From an uncultured Treponema sp. (lineage in GTDB: Bacteria > Spirochaetota > Spirochaetia > Treponematales > Treponemataceae), in assembly GCA_945877425.1 (NCBI GenBank), contig CAMCRZ010000013.1, positions 1 to 64,000 of the forward strand: 64,000 nucleotides of DNA, read 5' to 3'. The translations under genes were made by a program, and so were the position numbers. The notes below the pieces were generated by a model, which worked only from the letters and a program-made list of their open reading frames with translations, ran no database searches and was not told where the DNA came from. Each line of letters begins with the position of its first letter. The first letter of the stretch is position 1. Positions 51,787 through 59,931 of the stretch are shown here, piece after piece.

Positions 51787-52848
51787 ATGTCAAAAAGAAG
51801 TAGTGCAGTTTTTTTTGCTGTTTTAGGAATGAGCTTGTTCTGTTCAAATTCAGCTGCTCAGGAAAAATCGATTTGGGAAGTAAAAAACGTTCCTTCAAAA
51901 TCAAGTGATGAAGTTGTAAAAGACTGCTTTAATTCAGTTGATATGGTTGAATTTCCTGCCACTGAAGGAGACAAATGTTTTATTCTTGGAGAAGGAAATC
52001 TGCCTATAACAGCAGGGCGCAAAGTTGAAGCTTTTTCAATAAACCGCTACGAAACAACTTACCGCCTTTGGTATGACGTAAGAATTTGGGCTGAACAAAA
52101 CGGCTACTATTTTCAAAATCCCGGTCAGCAGGGAAGTTCAGGCGCAAGAGGCAAAGTTCCGGCTCAAATAAATGAATGGCAGCCTGTTGCAAATGTAAAC
52201 TGGCACGATGTAATTGTGTGGTGCAATGCTTTTTCCCAGATGTGCGGCAAAACTCCATGCTACTATTATTCCAGCGAATTCAGCGGCGGCGAAAAAATCA
52301 TCATAAAAGATTCAAGCGATACGGCAGGCTGTGATCTTGCAGTGTGTGATTTTGATGCAGACGGTTACAGGCTTCCTACAGAAACTGAATGGGAATATGC
52401 AGCCCGTTTTACTAAAAGCGGATTTCAAAGCGGAAGTCTTGCAAGCGGTCAGGTTGATGCAGATGGAAACGACGATGAATCAATTCCTTACGTAGAAATT
52501 GCATGGTGCTGGGAAAATTCTAGCGGAACTAAAACTGTTGGAACTGCAGGAACGCCTTTTGATCCAAGTGCACCGCCTAAACCGGGAAGCGGCAATCCTA
52601 ATGGAAGCGGACTTTTTGACATGAGCGGAAATGTTCTTGAGTGGTGCTGGGACTGGAATTCTGAATATGCTGATGAAAAAGATGGTGTAAGGTCAGCAGG
52701 GCCTGAATATGGTTCTGAGCGGATTATGCGTGGCGGAAGTTTTTACGAATACACTATGTTTCTTGGAGCAGGAGACCGCTATGCTTACGACCCGAATGAA
52801 TCTTATGATTATTTTGGTTTCAGAATAGCAGCCTCTGTTCAAAAGTAA
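51787..52848 (+). CDS. Exported formylglycine-generating-enzyme-like (SUMF1 fold) protein
   Basis: This protein of 353 residues has a signal peptide ending near NSAAQ. The FGE-sulfatase/C-type-lectin-like fold is seen in FSINRYETTYRLW, the VNWHDVIVWCNAFS, RLPTETEWEYAAR, LFDMSGNVLEWCWDW, RIMRGGSF and DYFGFRIA motifs. These are the standard SUMF1-domain landmarks. The paired catalytic cysteines of true formylglycine enzymes are not evident, so a binding or structural role is more likely. An RBS (AAGGAG) lies before the ATG. Confidence 0.85.
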   Translation: MSKRSSAVFFAVLGMSLFCSNSAAQEKSIWEVKNVPSKSSDEVVKDCFNSVDMVEFPATEGDKCFILGEGNLPITAGRKVEAFSINRYETTYRLWYDVRIWAEQNGYYFQNPGQQGSSGARGKVPAQINEWQPVANVNWHDVIVWCNAFSQMCGKTPCYYYSSEFSGGEKIIIKDSSDTAGCDLAVCDFDADGYRLPTETEWEYAARFTKSGFQSGSLASGQVDADGNDDESIPYVEIAWCWENSSGTKTVGTAGTPFDPSAPPKPGSGNPNGSGLFDMSGNVLEWCWDWNSEYADEKDGVRSAGPEYGSERIMRGGSFYEYTMFLGAGDRYAYDPNESYDYFGFRIAASVQK

Positions 52849-52892
52849 CTGTTAAAAAGTAAAACGTTCTGAAAAACTTTTGCCTGTGAAAA

Positions 52893-53567
52893 TCAAAGTT
52901 CACACAATTGTGCTGATGTAACTTCCCACTTTTCGTTTTTGCGGTTAAGTTCAAGAACAGCGTAATTTCCTTCTGCAAGTGCTCCCGGATTTATTACAGT
53001 TGTATTTCCTACTTTGCAAATTCCACGGCTTTCGTGAATGTGTCCTGTAATTACGGCAAGTGGTTTGTAGTCTTCTATAAACTTCCTGAGAAGGGGAGAC
53101 CCAACGTGAACTTGAGGCGCAACTTTATCACATTCAGTGTCTTTTGGAGGATTGTGCATTATTGCAATAAGATTGTCCCATTCTGTTTCGCCCTGATCAG
53201 TTACAATGTTAAAGTCTGAAAGCAGTTCTTCGTCTGTAAGTTCGTTTGGTGTTTCGCCGCTGAATTTACTTCCGCCGCCGCTTCCTGCAAAGCAAAGTCC
53301 TTCGTGGCTTACCAGTGTTTTCTGAACGCTTATGTCAGCCCTTTCAATTTCGCCAAGGAATTCAGGTTCATCGCAATTGCCTATTACTGCAAAAATTGCA
53401 TCATGCTTTTTTGACAAAAGTTCAAGAGAAGGCCTTCCTGTTTCAGGTGCACCGAATTTTGCAAAATCTCCGGCAAATAAAACGCCGTCACATTTTTTAA
53501 ACTGAAAATCAAGTTTGTTAAGGTTATCAACTGCACCATGTAAATCGCTTATGACAAGAAATTTCAT
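52893..53567 (-). CDS. Metallophosphoesterase (calcineurin-like)
   Basis: This protein of 224 residues has the two-metal phosphoesterase core: ISDLHG (D, H), a GDFAKFG block, GNCDE, MHNPP and TGHIHES with PGALAEGNYAV. It is similar to YfcE/UPF0046-type phosphodiesterases; the substrate is unknown. ATG 53567 has AGAGGA upstream; the ORF continues to 53690 but that part would overlap the promoter of the divergent MATE gene. The 44-nt gap to the SUMF1 gene has no clear terminator. Confidence 0.85.
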   Translation of the reverse strand: MKFLVISDLHGAVDNLNKLDFQFKKCDGVLFAGDFAKFGAPETGRPSLELLSKKHDAIFAVIGNCDEPEFLGEIERADISVQKTLVSHEGLCFAGSGGGSKFSGETPNELTDEELLSDFNIVTDQGETEWDNLIAIMHNPPKDTECDKVAPQVHVGSPLLRKFIEDYKPLAVITGHIHESRGICKVGNTTVINPGALAEGNYAVLELNRKNEKWEVTSAQLCEL

Positions 53568-53658
53568 ATTATCCTCTGTTTGTGTTTCTGTAAAATTGAA
53601 ACTTAGTATAGCAAAACTGCCTTGAATCTTCCATAGAAAAAATATAACATTTCGGTCT

Positions 53659-55017
53659 ATGCGCATTAAAACTCTTTTAAAATCAGACAAAATATTTTAC
53701 GGCAAACTTTTCAGCCTTACGTTTCCGATTGCACTTCAAAGTTTAATGCTTGCTGCTGTTGCTGCTGCCGATGCTTTTATGCTTGGCCACGTTGAACAGA
53801 ATTCAATGTCTGCTGTTTCACTTGCGTCCCAGATTCAGTTTGTTCAGAACATTTTGATAAGTTCAGTTATGAGCGTTGTTTCAATTTTAGGCGCACAGTA
53901 TTGGGGCAAACAGAACAAGAGTGCTTTAAACGATATTTTCTGCATAAGCCTGAAATTTTCTACAGGATTTTCAATTTTATTTTTTGCAGGCTGTGTTTTT
54001 TTTCCTGAATATTTAATGGCTCTTTTTACAAATGAAACTGTGCTTATAAAAATCGGATGCAGGTATTTGAAAATTGCCGGCTGGTCTTATCTGCTTACGG
54101 GAATAAGTCAGTGTTACCTTGCAATTATGAAAGTAACGGAAAGGGCAAAAAGTGCTGCCTTAATAAGCTGCTGTACTGTAGTTTTGAATATCATTTTAAA
54201 TGCACTGCTTATTTTTGGAGGATTTGGAATTCCTGCTTTAGGCGTAGAAGGTGCTGCTCTGGCAACTCTTATTTCAAGGGCAGTGGAACTTATCTGGGCT
54301 GTGCTTTTTTCATTCAGAAAAGATTTTATTCATCCTCAGTTAAGGAATTTTTTCAAGCGCAATCCTTATCTGGAAAAAGATTTTGTCAGACAGCTGCTTC
54401 CTCTTTGCGGTGCCAGTCTTTTCTGGGGAATAGGATTTACTTCCTACACTTCATTTATAGGTCACAAGGGAGAAGATGCTGCTGCGGCAAATGCAGTCGT
54501 TACGGTTTTGCGTGATCTTGTTTACTGTTTGTGCAACGGACTTGCTGCAGGTGCCGGCATTACTGTAGGAAATGAACTTGGCAAAGGTGATCTGGAAAAG
54601 GGCAGGCTTTACGGTGACCGTCTTGTCGTTATTGCGTTTATAACAGGTTTTGCTTCTACTTTGATAATGATTTTACTTACGCCTCTTTCTCTGGCAGTTG
54701 TAAAGCTTACTCCTGAAGCAACTTCTTTTTTAACAGGAATGATGGGAATTATGGCAGTGTATTCAATTGGAAGATGTGTAAATACTATTCTGATTAACGG
54801 AATTTTTTCTGCAGGAGGCGACACGCTTTTTGATATGTACAGTTTAGCCGTATGTATGTGGGGCATTGCAGTGCCTCTTGCAGCAGCAGGAACTTTTCTG
54901 TTTAACTGGAACGTTCTTGTTGTTTACGCCTGCACTTGTCTTGATGAAGTGGGAAAAATTCCATGGGTTCTTCATCATTACAAAAAGTACAGGTGGGTTA
55001 AAGACTTAACAAGATAG
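53659..55017 (+). CDS. MATE-family multidrug/sodium exporter
   Basis: This protein of 452 residues has about twelve TM helices in two homologous halves. It begins with FSLTFPIALQSLMLAAVAAADAF in outline, and has the MATE-typical GVEGAALAT and GISQCYLAIMK segments. It should exchange Na+ or H+ for cationic drugs or metabolites. No SD is seen; TATAAC lies 10 nt before the ATG, so it may be near-leaderless. It ends exactly where the hisC stop begins on the other strand, with no base between. Confidence 0.9.
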   Translation: MRIKTLLKSDKIFYGKLFSLTFPIALQSLMLAAVAAADAFMLGHVEQNSMSAVSLASQIQFVQNILISSVMSVVSILGAQYWGKQNKSALNDIFCISLKFSTGFSILFFAGCVFFPEYLMALFTNETVLIKIGCRYLKIAGWSYLLTGISQCYLAIMKVTERAKSAALISCCTVVLNIILNALLIFGGFGIPALGVEGAALATLISRAVELIWAVLFSFRKDFIHPQLRNFFKRNPYLEKDFVRQLLPLCGASLFWGIGFTSYTSFIGHKGEDAAAANAVVTVLRDLVYCLCNGLAAGAGITVGNELGKGDLEKGRLYGDRLVVIAFITGFASTLIMILLTPLSLAVVKLTPEATSFLTGMMGIMAVYSIGRCVNTILINGIFSAGGDTLFDMYSLAVCMWGIAVPLAAAGTFLFNWNVLVVYACTCLDEVGKIPWVLHHYKKYRWVKDLTR

Positions 55018-56133
55018 TTACAGAGTTTCCAGAACTGATTTTAAGGCTTTGTTTTGTTTTTCTGTTCCGATTGAAATGCGGACAAAGTCTTCTATTCCCG
55101 GAGTTGAAAAGTGCCTTATCAAAATGCCAGCGCTTTTTACTTTACGGTAAATTTCTTCTCCTGAAATTCCGTCTTTTTTTGCAAATATAAAATTCGTCTT
55201 TGAATCAATTACAAACCAGCTGCGGCTTCTTAAAAATTCCGTAAGGCTTTCTCTTTCCTGAATGATTTTTGCTGCATTTTCTGCGTAATAATCATAAGCT
55301 TTACATGAAGCAATTCCTGCCTGCTGCGTAATGAAATCAACAGGGAAATGGTTAAAGCAATTCTTAACTGTAAAAATTGCCTGTATAAGTTCCGGCGATG
55401 CAACTACGTAACCAAGACGCTGACCTGCAAAACTCAAGCTTTTACTGAATGTGCGCACTATTATGAGGTTTTTGAATTCAGCTAAAAGAGGAATGCAGCT
55501 TTCTTCAGCAAAGTCGCAGTATGCTTCGTCTACTACAAAAACTTTATCTTTCGGGGCTTTGCGGATCATTTGTGCAACTTCCTGTGCCTTCAATGCAATG
55601 CCTGTAGGTGCGTTTGGATTTGCAAAGATGATGCTGCTGTCTGTTTTTTCTGCTTCACTGAGCATTTTGTCTGAATCAAGTTCCCAGTTTTCTTTTAGCG
55701 GAATTCTGTTCATGGGAATGCCGTAAAATCCGCAGTAAACAGGATAAAAGCTGTATGTGTGTTCCGGCATAACGATAGGTCTGTCGCTGTCAAAAAAAGT
55801 GTAGAATACAAAGCTTAAAACTTCGTCGCTTCCGTTTCCGCAGAAAATATTTTTGCCGGTCAATTCAAACGGGAGCTTTGCATTTTTGTTTCCGAGCACG
55901 CCGCCTGTTTTGTTCAGCATAAGGGCAATTTCATTTCGCAGAGTTTTTGAATCAGGGTCAGGGTAAAGACCTATTTTTTCTATATTTGACTTAACTGCCT
56001 TAGCTATTGCTTTTGCAACGCTTTTGTGTGGCGGATAAGGATTTTCATTTGCATTGAGTTTTACATAAACACGATCTTTCGGCTGTTCTCCAGGAACGTA
56101 GGGACTTAACTTTTCAAAACGTTTGGCAAGCAT
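55018..56133 (-). CDS. hisC: Histidinol-phosphate aminotransferase
   Basis: This PLP enzyme of 371 residues catalyses a step in histidine synthesis. Landmarks are LNANENPYPPH at the N-terminus, NGSDEVLSF, FANPNAPTG, VVDEAYCDF, and the PLP lysine in RTFSKSLSFAGQRLGY. GGAG lies 9 nt before the ATG. No other his genes are in the window. It is a lone gene, transcribed toward the MATE gene with abutting stop codons and no spacer. Confidence 0.94.
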   Translation of the reverse strand: MLAKRFEKLSPYVPGEQPKDRVYVKLNANENPYPPHKSVAKAIAKAVKSNIEKIGLYPDPDSKTLRNEIALMLNKTGGVLGNKNAKLPFELTGKNIFCGNGSDEVLSFVFYTFFDSDRPIVMPEHTYSFYPVYCGFYGIPMNRIPLKENWELDSDKMLSEAEKTDSSIIFANPNAPTGIALKAQEVAQMIRKAPKDKVFVVDEAYCDFAEESCIPLLAEFKNLIIVRTFSKSLSFAGQRLGYVVASPELIQAIFTVKNCFNHFPVDFITQQAGIASCKAYDYYAENAAKIIQERESLTEFLRSRSWFVIDSKTNFIFAKKDGISGEEIYRKVKSAGILIRHFSTPGIEDFVRISIGTEKQNKALKSVLETL

Positions 56134-56221
56134 TTTTTTTCTCCAATTTTTATAAAGTGATTTTATTCTTTTTACTGATTTGTAGCAACAATGTGATGTT
56201 GTGTATGTTGTGCTGCTGCGG

Positions 56222-56290
56222 AAAAATAAAAAGGCACCGGAGCATTATTGCTGGCTTTATTTCCAGACTTATGTTTCCGATGCCTTTCTT
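56222..56290 (-). terminator. Intrinsic terminator after the carboxyltransferase gene
   Basis: AAAGGCA/TGCCTTT arms (56230-56236 with 56281-56287) plus a CGG/CCG extension. On the minus strand it ends in a T-rich run. It lies between this gene and hisC. Confidence 0.75.
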
Positions 56291-56322
56291 TTATAGAAAA
56301 TTGAACTGTTTGCCGTTAAAGT

Positions 56323-57822
56323 TTACAGAGGAATGTTTCCGTGTTTTTTAGCTGGAGCAACATTCTGTGTTTTGCTGGCAAGGAATTCCAAAGAACGTGC
56401 AACTCTTTCTCTTGTTTCTTCCGGCTGAATTATTTCGCTGATATAATCACGCTGGGCAGCAATTGCAGGAGTCATAATGTTGTCTTTGTATTCCTGACTT
56501 TTCTGTGCAACAAGCTGAGCCTGAGCAGGATCTTTCATTTCCTTAGCGTAAAGAATTTCAAGAGCACCTTCTGCACCCATAACGGCAATTTCTGACTTTG
56601 GCCATGCGTATACAAAATCAGCACCAAGATGCTTTGAACACATTGCAATGTATGCACCGCCGTAAGCTTTGCGTGTTATGACTGTAACTTTTGGAACAGT
56701 TGCTTCTGAATAAGCGTAAATTACTTTTGCACCGTGGCGGATAATTCCCTTCTGTTCTTCCTGAGGACCTGGAATAAATCCCGGAACGTCAACAAAATTT
56801 ACGAGAGGAACATTGTATGCATCACAGTAGCGAACGAAACGTGCAATCTTATCTGAAGCATCGCAATTTAAAATTCCGCCGTAACCTGCAGGATTGTTTG
56901 CAATAATGCCTACTGAACGTCCTTCAATTTTAGCAAAAGCCGTAACTGCATTAGGAGAAAATTCTTCCATAACTTCAAAAAGGGAATCTTCATCAACTAC
57001 GCAATTAATAACGTCCTTCATGTTGTAAGACTGGGCACTGCGCTCTGGAAGAATAGTTGTAATTTTCTTTGCTGATTTCTTTTCGTCAAACTTAAATTTT
57101 GCATCTGCAACAATTTCTTCGCCGTAATAATGTGGAATGTAATCAAGAAGCTTGCGTACTTTTTCGTAACATTCGCTTTCACTTTCACAGCGGAAATGAG
57201 CAACGCCACTTTTTGAAGAATGAATTGAAGCGCCGCCTAAATCTTCTGCACTTATGTCCTGGAACATAACTGCCTTAACAACTTTAGGTCCTGTAATGAA
57301 CATCTGGCTTATTTTATCAACTGCAAAAATAAAGTCTGTAATTCCAGGGCTGTAAACTGCACCGCCTGCACAAGGTCCTGCAATAATGCTGATTTGCGGA
57401 ACTGCACCGCTGGCACGAACGTTCTGATAAAACAAATCACCGTAACCGCAAAGTGCATCAACACCTTCCTGAATACGAGCTCCGCCGGAATCATTTACAC
57501 CGATAACGGGGCATTTTGCTTCAATGGCTTTCTGGATAAGTTCAGCAATTTTCTGTCCGTGTACTTTTCCAAGAGAACCGCCCTGAACAGTAAAGTCCTG
57601 AGCGTAAACTGCAACTTTCTTTCCGTTGATTTTTCCGAAACCGGTTATAACGCCGTCGTAAGGAATGACTTTTTTGTCCATGCCGAAACTTGTACAGTTG
57701 TGACTTGCTGCAGAATATATTTCGTAAAATGAATCTTTATCACATAAAGCGTTTATGCGTTCAATTGCATGAAGCTTTCCTTTGTCGTGCTGTTTTTGAA
57801 TGTTGTACTTGCTTGTGTCCAT
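56323..57822 (-). CDS. Acyl-CoA carboxylase / methylmalonyl-CoA decarboxylase carboxyltransferase subunit
   Basis: This carboxyltransferase of 499 residues belongs to the PccB/MmdA family. The N-terminal half has GKLHAIERIN, DSGGARIQEGVDAL and GPCAGGAVYSP; the C-terminal half has VDVPGFIPG and ITRKAYGGAYIAM. It could be the beta subunit of propionyl-CoA carboxylase or the alpha subunit of methylmalonyl-CoA decarboxylase. No biotin carrier, biotin carboxylase or membrane decarboxylase gene is adjacent, so the reaction cannot be settled here. It has its own promoter (57857-57885). Gene symbol left empty for that reason. Confidence 0.88.
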   Translation of the reverse strand: MDTSKYNIQKQHDKGKLHAIERINALCDKDSFYEIYSAASHNCTSFGMDKKVIPYDGVITGFGKINGKKVAVYAQDFTVQGGSLGKVHGQKIAELIQKAIEAKCPVIGVNDSGGARIQEGVDALCGYGDLFYQNVRASGAVPQISIIAGPCAGGAVYSPGITDFIFAVDKISQMFITGPKVVKAVMFQDISAEDLGGASIHSSKSGVAHFRCESESECYEKVRKLLDYIPHYYGEEIVADAKFKFDEKKSAKKITTILPERSAQSYNMKDVINCVVDEDSLFEVMEEFSPNAVTAFAKIEGRSVGIIANNPAGYGGILNCDASDKIARFVRYCDAYNVPLVNFVDVPGFIPGPQEEQKGIIRHGAKVIYAYSEATVPKVTVITRKAYGGAYIAMCSKHLGADFVYAWPKSEIAVMGAEGALEILYAKEMKDPAQAQLVAQKSQEYKDNIMTPAIAAQRDYISEIIQPEETRERVARSLEFLASKTQNVAPAKKHGNIPL

Positions 57823-57856
57823 AAAATTTCCTCTTAAAAATCAGAATTTTAGATTT

Positions 57857-57885
57857 ATATTAACGATTATGCAAAAATTGGTCAA
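57857..57885 (-). promoter_or_regulatory. Promoter of the carboxyltransferase gene
   Basis: On the minus strand TTGACC (57880-57885), a 17-nt spacer and TAATAT (57857-57862). AGAGGA precedes the start codon at 57822. Confidence 0.55.
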
Positions 57886-57975
57886 CAATATGACAAAAAA
57901 TGTAAAATTGTCAAAATTAAATATTGCGCCGGATTCTGTGCCGCCTGCTGTATTGCAAAACTTAAAAACTTGAAA

Positions 57976-59592
57976 CTACATTCTGTAATTTGAAATTTCA
58001 GAAATAAGTGCTGCTGCTTTTTCCAGTTCTTCGTCTGTGGAAATAAAATCGTACTTGCTGCGTAAAATGTTTATTGCTTCGTTAAATTCATTGTTTTCTA
58101 CAGCGTCCTTGTAGTCAGTAAAAAATTCTGCCTTTTCAAATTCTGCTGTTTCTTCCTGTGACTGCAAATCCTGAATGAGCCATCTGTCTTTTTGGAAAAT
58201 CAGAGTAACGTCAGCCTGTGTTTTTGTAACCTGCATTTTCTGTTCAGTCTGGGAATCAACAAGGAAAAAACTTACGTGATGAGTTGCCGTTGTTTCCTGA
58301 GGAACTGAAACTTTTGTACTGAAAACTGAATCTTTAAGCGGTGCATTGAAAAATGTTTCTGCCGGTTTTCCGTCTATTTCAAACTGGGAAATTCCGAATA
58401 TGCTGTAGGAAAGTTTGTTGTAGCAAAGCCATTTTGAAAGTGGAACTGTATCTGCCTTTATGTCGTAAACTGAAAGCTGCTTCCCTGAAATGTAAATGTT
58501 GCTTATGACTGATGCTGCCTGCTTCATTTTTTTTCCTGTAACACAAGTGTCTGCGTATTCGTAGTTTAAAGTGTTTAATCCTGTAAAATACATTTCAACT
58601 GTCTGGGCTGAAGTTAATGTTTTTGTGGTTGGCTTTTTCATGTACGAGTGGAAGTAAGCCAGTGCAACTGCGATTATTACGGCAAGGGAAATTGCGGCTG
58701 CTGTTAATGATGTGGAGTGACGGCGCAACCATCTTTTTTTAGAAATTGATTTTTCTTTCTGAAGGAATTCGCTTTCGTCTGTTACGGTTTTATGTTCCAC
58801 AAAGTTAAGTTTTCCGTTTTCAGGAATTGTGCCTTGTTCCGTTAAGCCGCATTCTTTGTAGAAAAGTTCCAGTGGAAAAGGTGATGCTGCAAGTACGTCA
58901 AGAACTTTCTTGTCCATTGGCGGCTGGCTCAGTGCATTGTCAATGTAAAGTGAAAGCTTTCTTTCTACGCCTGAAATTTTCTGGTTGATGTTTTTGAAGT
59001 TTTTGTCACGGATATCTTCACGGCGCTGTTCTGCATTTAAATTGTCAAATGGGAAATTTCCCGTTAAAGCTTTGTAGGCAAGAACACCCTGCATAAAGCG
59101 AAGTCTGTTTGTCTGTGTTAAAAGCGGCTGAATGTAAAATCCCTGATTATGAGAAAAATCTTTTTCGCTGCAGATTGAAGCTGATGTTGAAAAGAAAATT
59201 GCCGGCGGAATGAAAAAAGATGTATTGTCCTGAGAAATGAAAATTCCTCCTGCACCGCACAAGTCGATTTTAAAATCCGAAGAAACTGCATTTTCCAGCA
59301 TTGTGATTGTCTGCGCTATGAGGAAAATTTTTTCTTCCTGGCCTGATGTTTCCAGTTTCTGCTTTAGTGTTGTGCCGTTAAAAAGGTTTCCGCTAAGCAA
59401 GACAAAATTGTTTTCGTCTTCTGATGTTTCTGTAAATTTCCAAGGTGAAAACTTGTAGCCTGTTTCTGTTTTTACTGCTACTGTTCCTTCCTGATTCATG
59501 CTTTCTGAAAAACGTGCTTTTGCAAATCCTGATGCCGTAAGTTGTGTGTTTAGAAAAACTTTATTGTCGTGAGAAAAAATCAAATCTTCCAT
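57976..59592 (-). CDS. Membrane protein with a degenerate kinase-like domain
   Basis: This protein of 538 residues has an N-terminal cytoplasmic region (~1-265) that resembles a decayed Ser/Thr kinase. It shows a leading beta-rich lobe, an LLSGNLFNGTTL hinge-like segment and AYKALTGNFPF, which is like the kinase YxLLTGxxPF motif. The catalytic HRD and DFG motifs are not seen. One TM (~294-315) follows, then an extracytoplasmic domain with NTF2/SnoaL-like strands (DVTLIFQKDRWLIQDL). Start 59592 is preferred; the ORF extends to 59715, but those residues are translated from the intergenic repeat. No RBS is clear. Confidence 0.55.
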   Translation of the reverse strand: MEDLIFSHDNKVFLNTQLTASGFAKARFSESMNQEGTVAVKTETGYKFSPWKFTETSEDENNFVLLSGNLFNGTTLKQKLETSGQEEKIFLIAQTITMLENAVSSDFKIDLCGAGGIFISQDNTSFFIPPAIFFSTSASICSEKDFSHNQGFYIQPLLTQTNRLRFMQGVLAYKALTGNFPFDNLNAEQRREDIRDKNFKNINQKISGVERKLSLYIDNALSQPPMDKKVLDVLAASPFPLELFYKECGLTEQGTIPENGKLNFVEHKTVTDESEFLQKEKSISKKRWLRRHSTSLTAAAISLAVIIAVALAYFHSYMKKPTTKTLTSAQTVEMYFTGLNTLNYEYADTCVTGKKMKQAASVISNIYISGKQLSVYDIKADTVPLSKWLCYNKLSYSIFGISQFEIDGKPAETFFNAPLKDSVFSTKVSVPQETTATHHVSFFLVDSQTEQKMQVTKTQADVTLIFQKDRWLIQDLQSQEETAEFEKAEFFTDYKDAVENNEFNEAINILRSKYDFISTDEELEKAAALISEISNYRM

Positions 59593-59629
59593 AAAATATA
59601 AATTATTGAAATTCCACTGTATGTTCAAG

Positions 59630-59835
59630 TTGTGGGGTTGGGGCGGCGCGTACTTGCCAATGCACTGCAACTTAACGCCAGCCACGCTGCACATAAGAGC
59701 ACGCTGTTCTTCCAAAGTTCCAGCCGCAAAAGTTAAAGCCTCCGCTTATTTGTAGAGCCCTTCTCGTGAAGTGAACACTTACTAGCAAGAATAGGCGCCG
59801 CCGTCACGCCGTCATACCGTACTTGCCAAAGAGTT
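59630..59835. repeat. Intergenic repeat block with two CGTACTTGCCAA copies
   Basis: The 12-mer CGTACTTGCCAA occurs at 59649-59660 and 59818-59829, each after a GC-rich lead. The segment 59654-59704 is the reverse complement of an ~86 percent match to 971-1020. The rest of the gap up to 59931 holds only a weak promoter-like pair (TTGAGT 59858-59863, TAATAA 59880-59885) for the next gene and its RBS. No gene is supported. Confidence 0.6.
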
Positions 59836-59931
59836 GCTGTAATTAGAAAAGGTTTTCTTGAGTTTTTCCTGAAATCACGTAATAATGTAATGAATTATGA
59901 CACAATTTTTCATACACTAAGGGGGAAATAG

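Noticed and set aside
52893-53690. Longer metallophosphoesterase starting at 53690
   Set aside because: The extra 41 residues overlap the divergent MATE gene and its promoter. The canonical start KFLVISDLHG follows an SD at 53567.
57976-59715. Longer version of the pseudokinase-like gene starting at 59715
   Set aside because: The extra 41 residues come from the intergenic repeat. The domain starts naturally at 59592.
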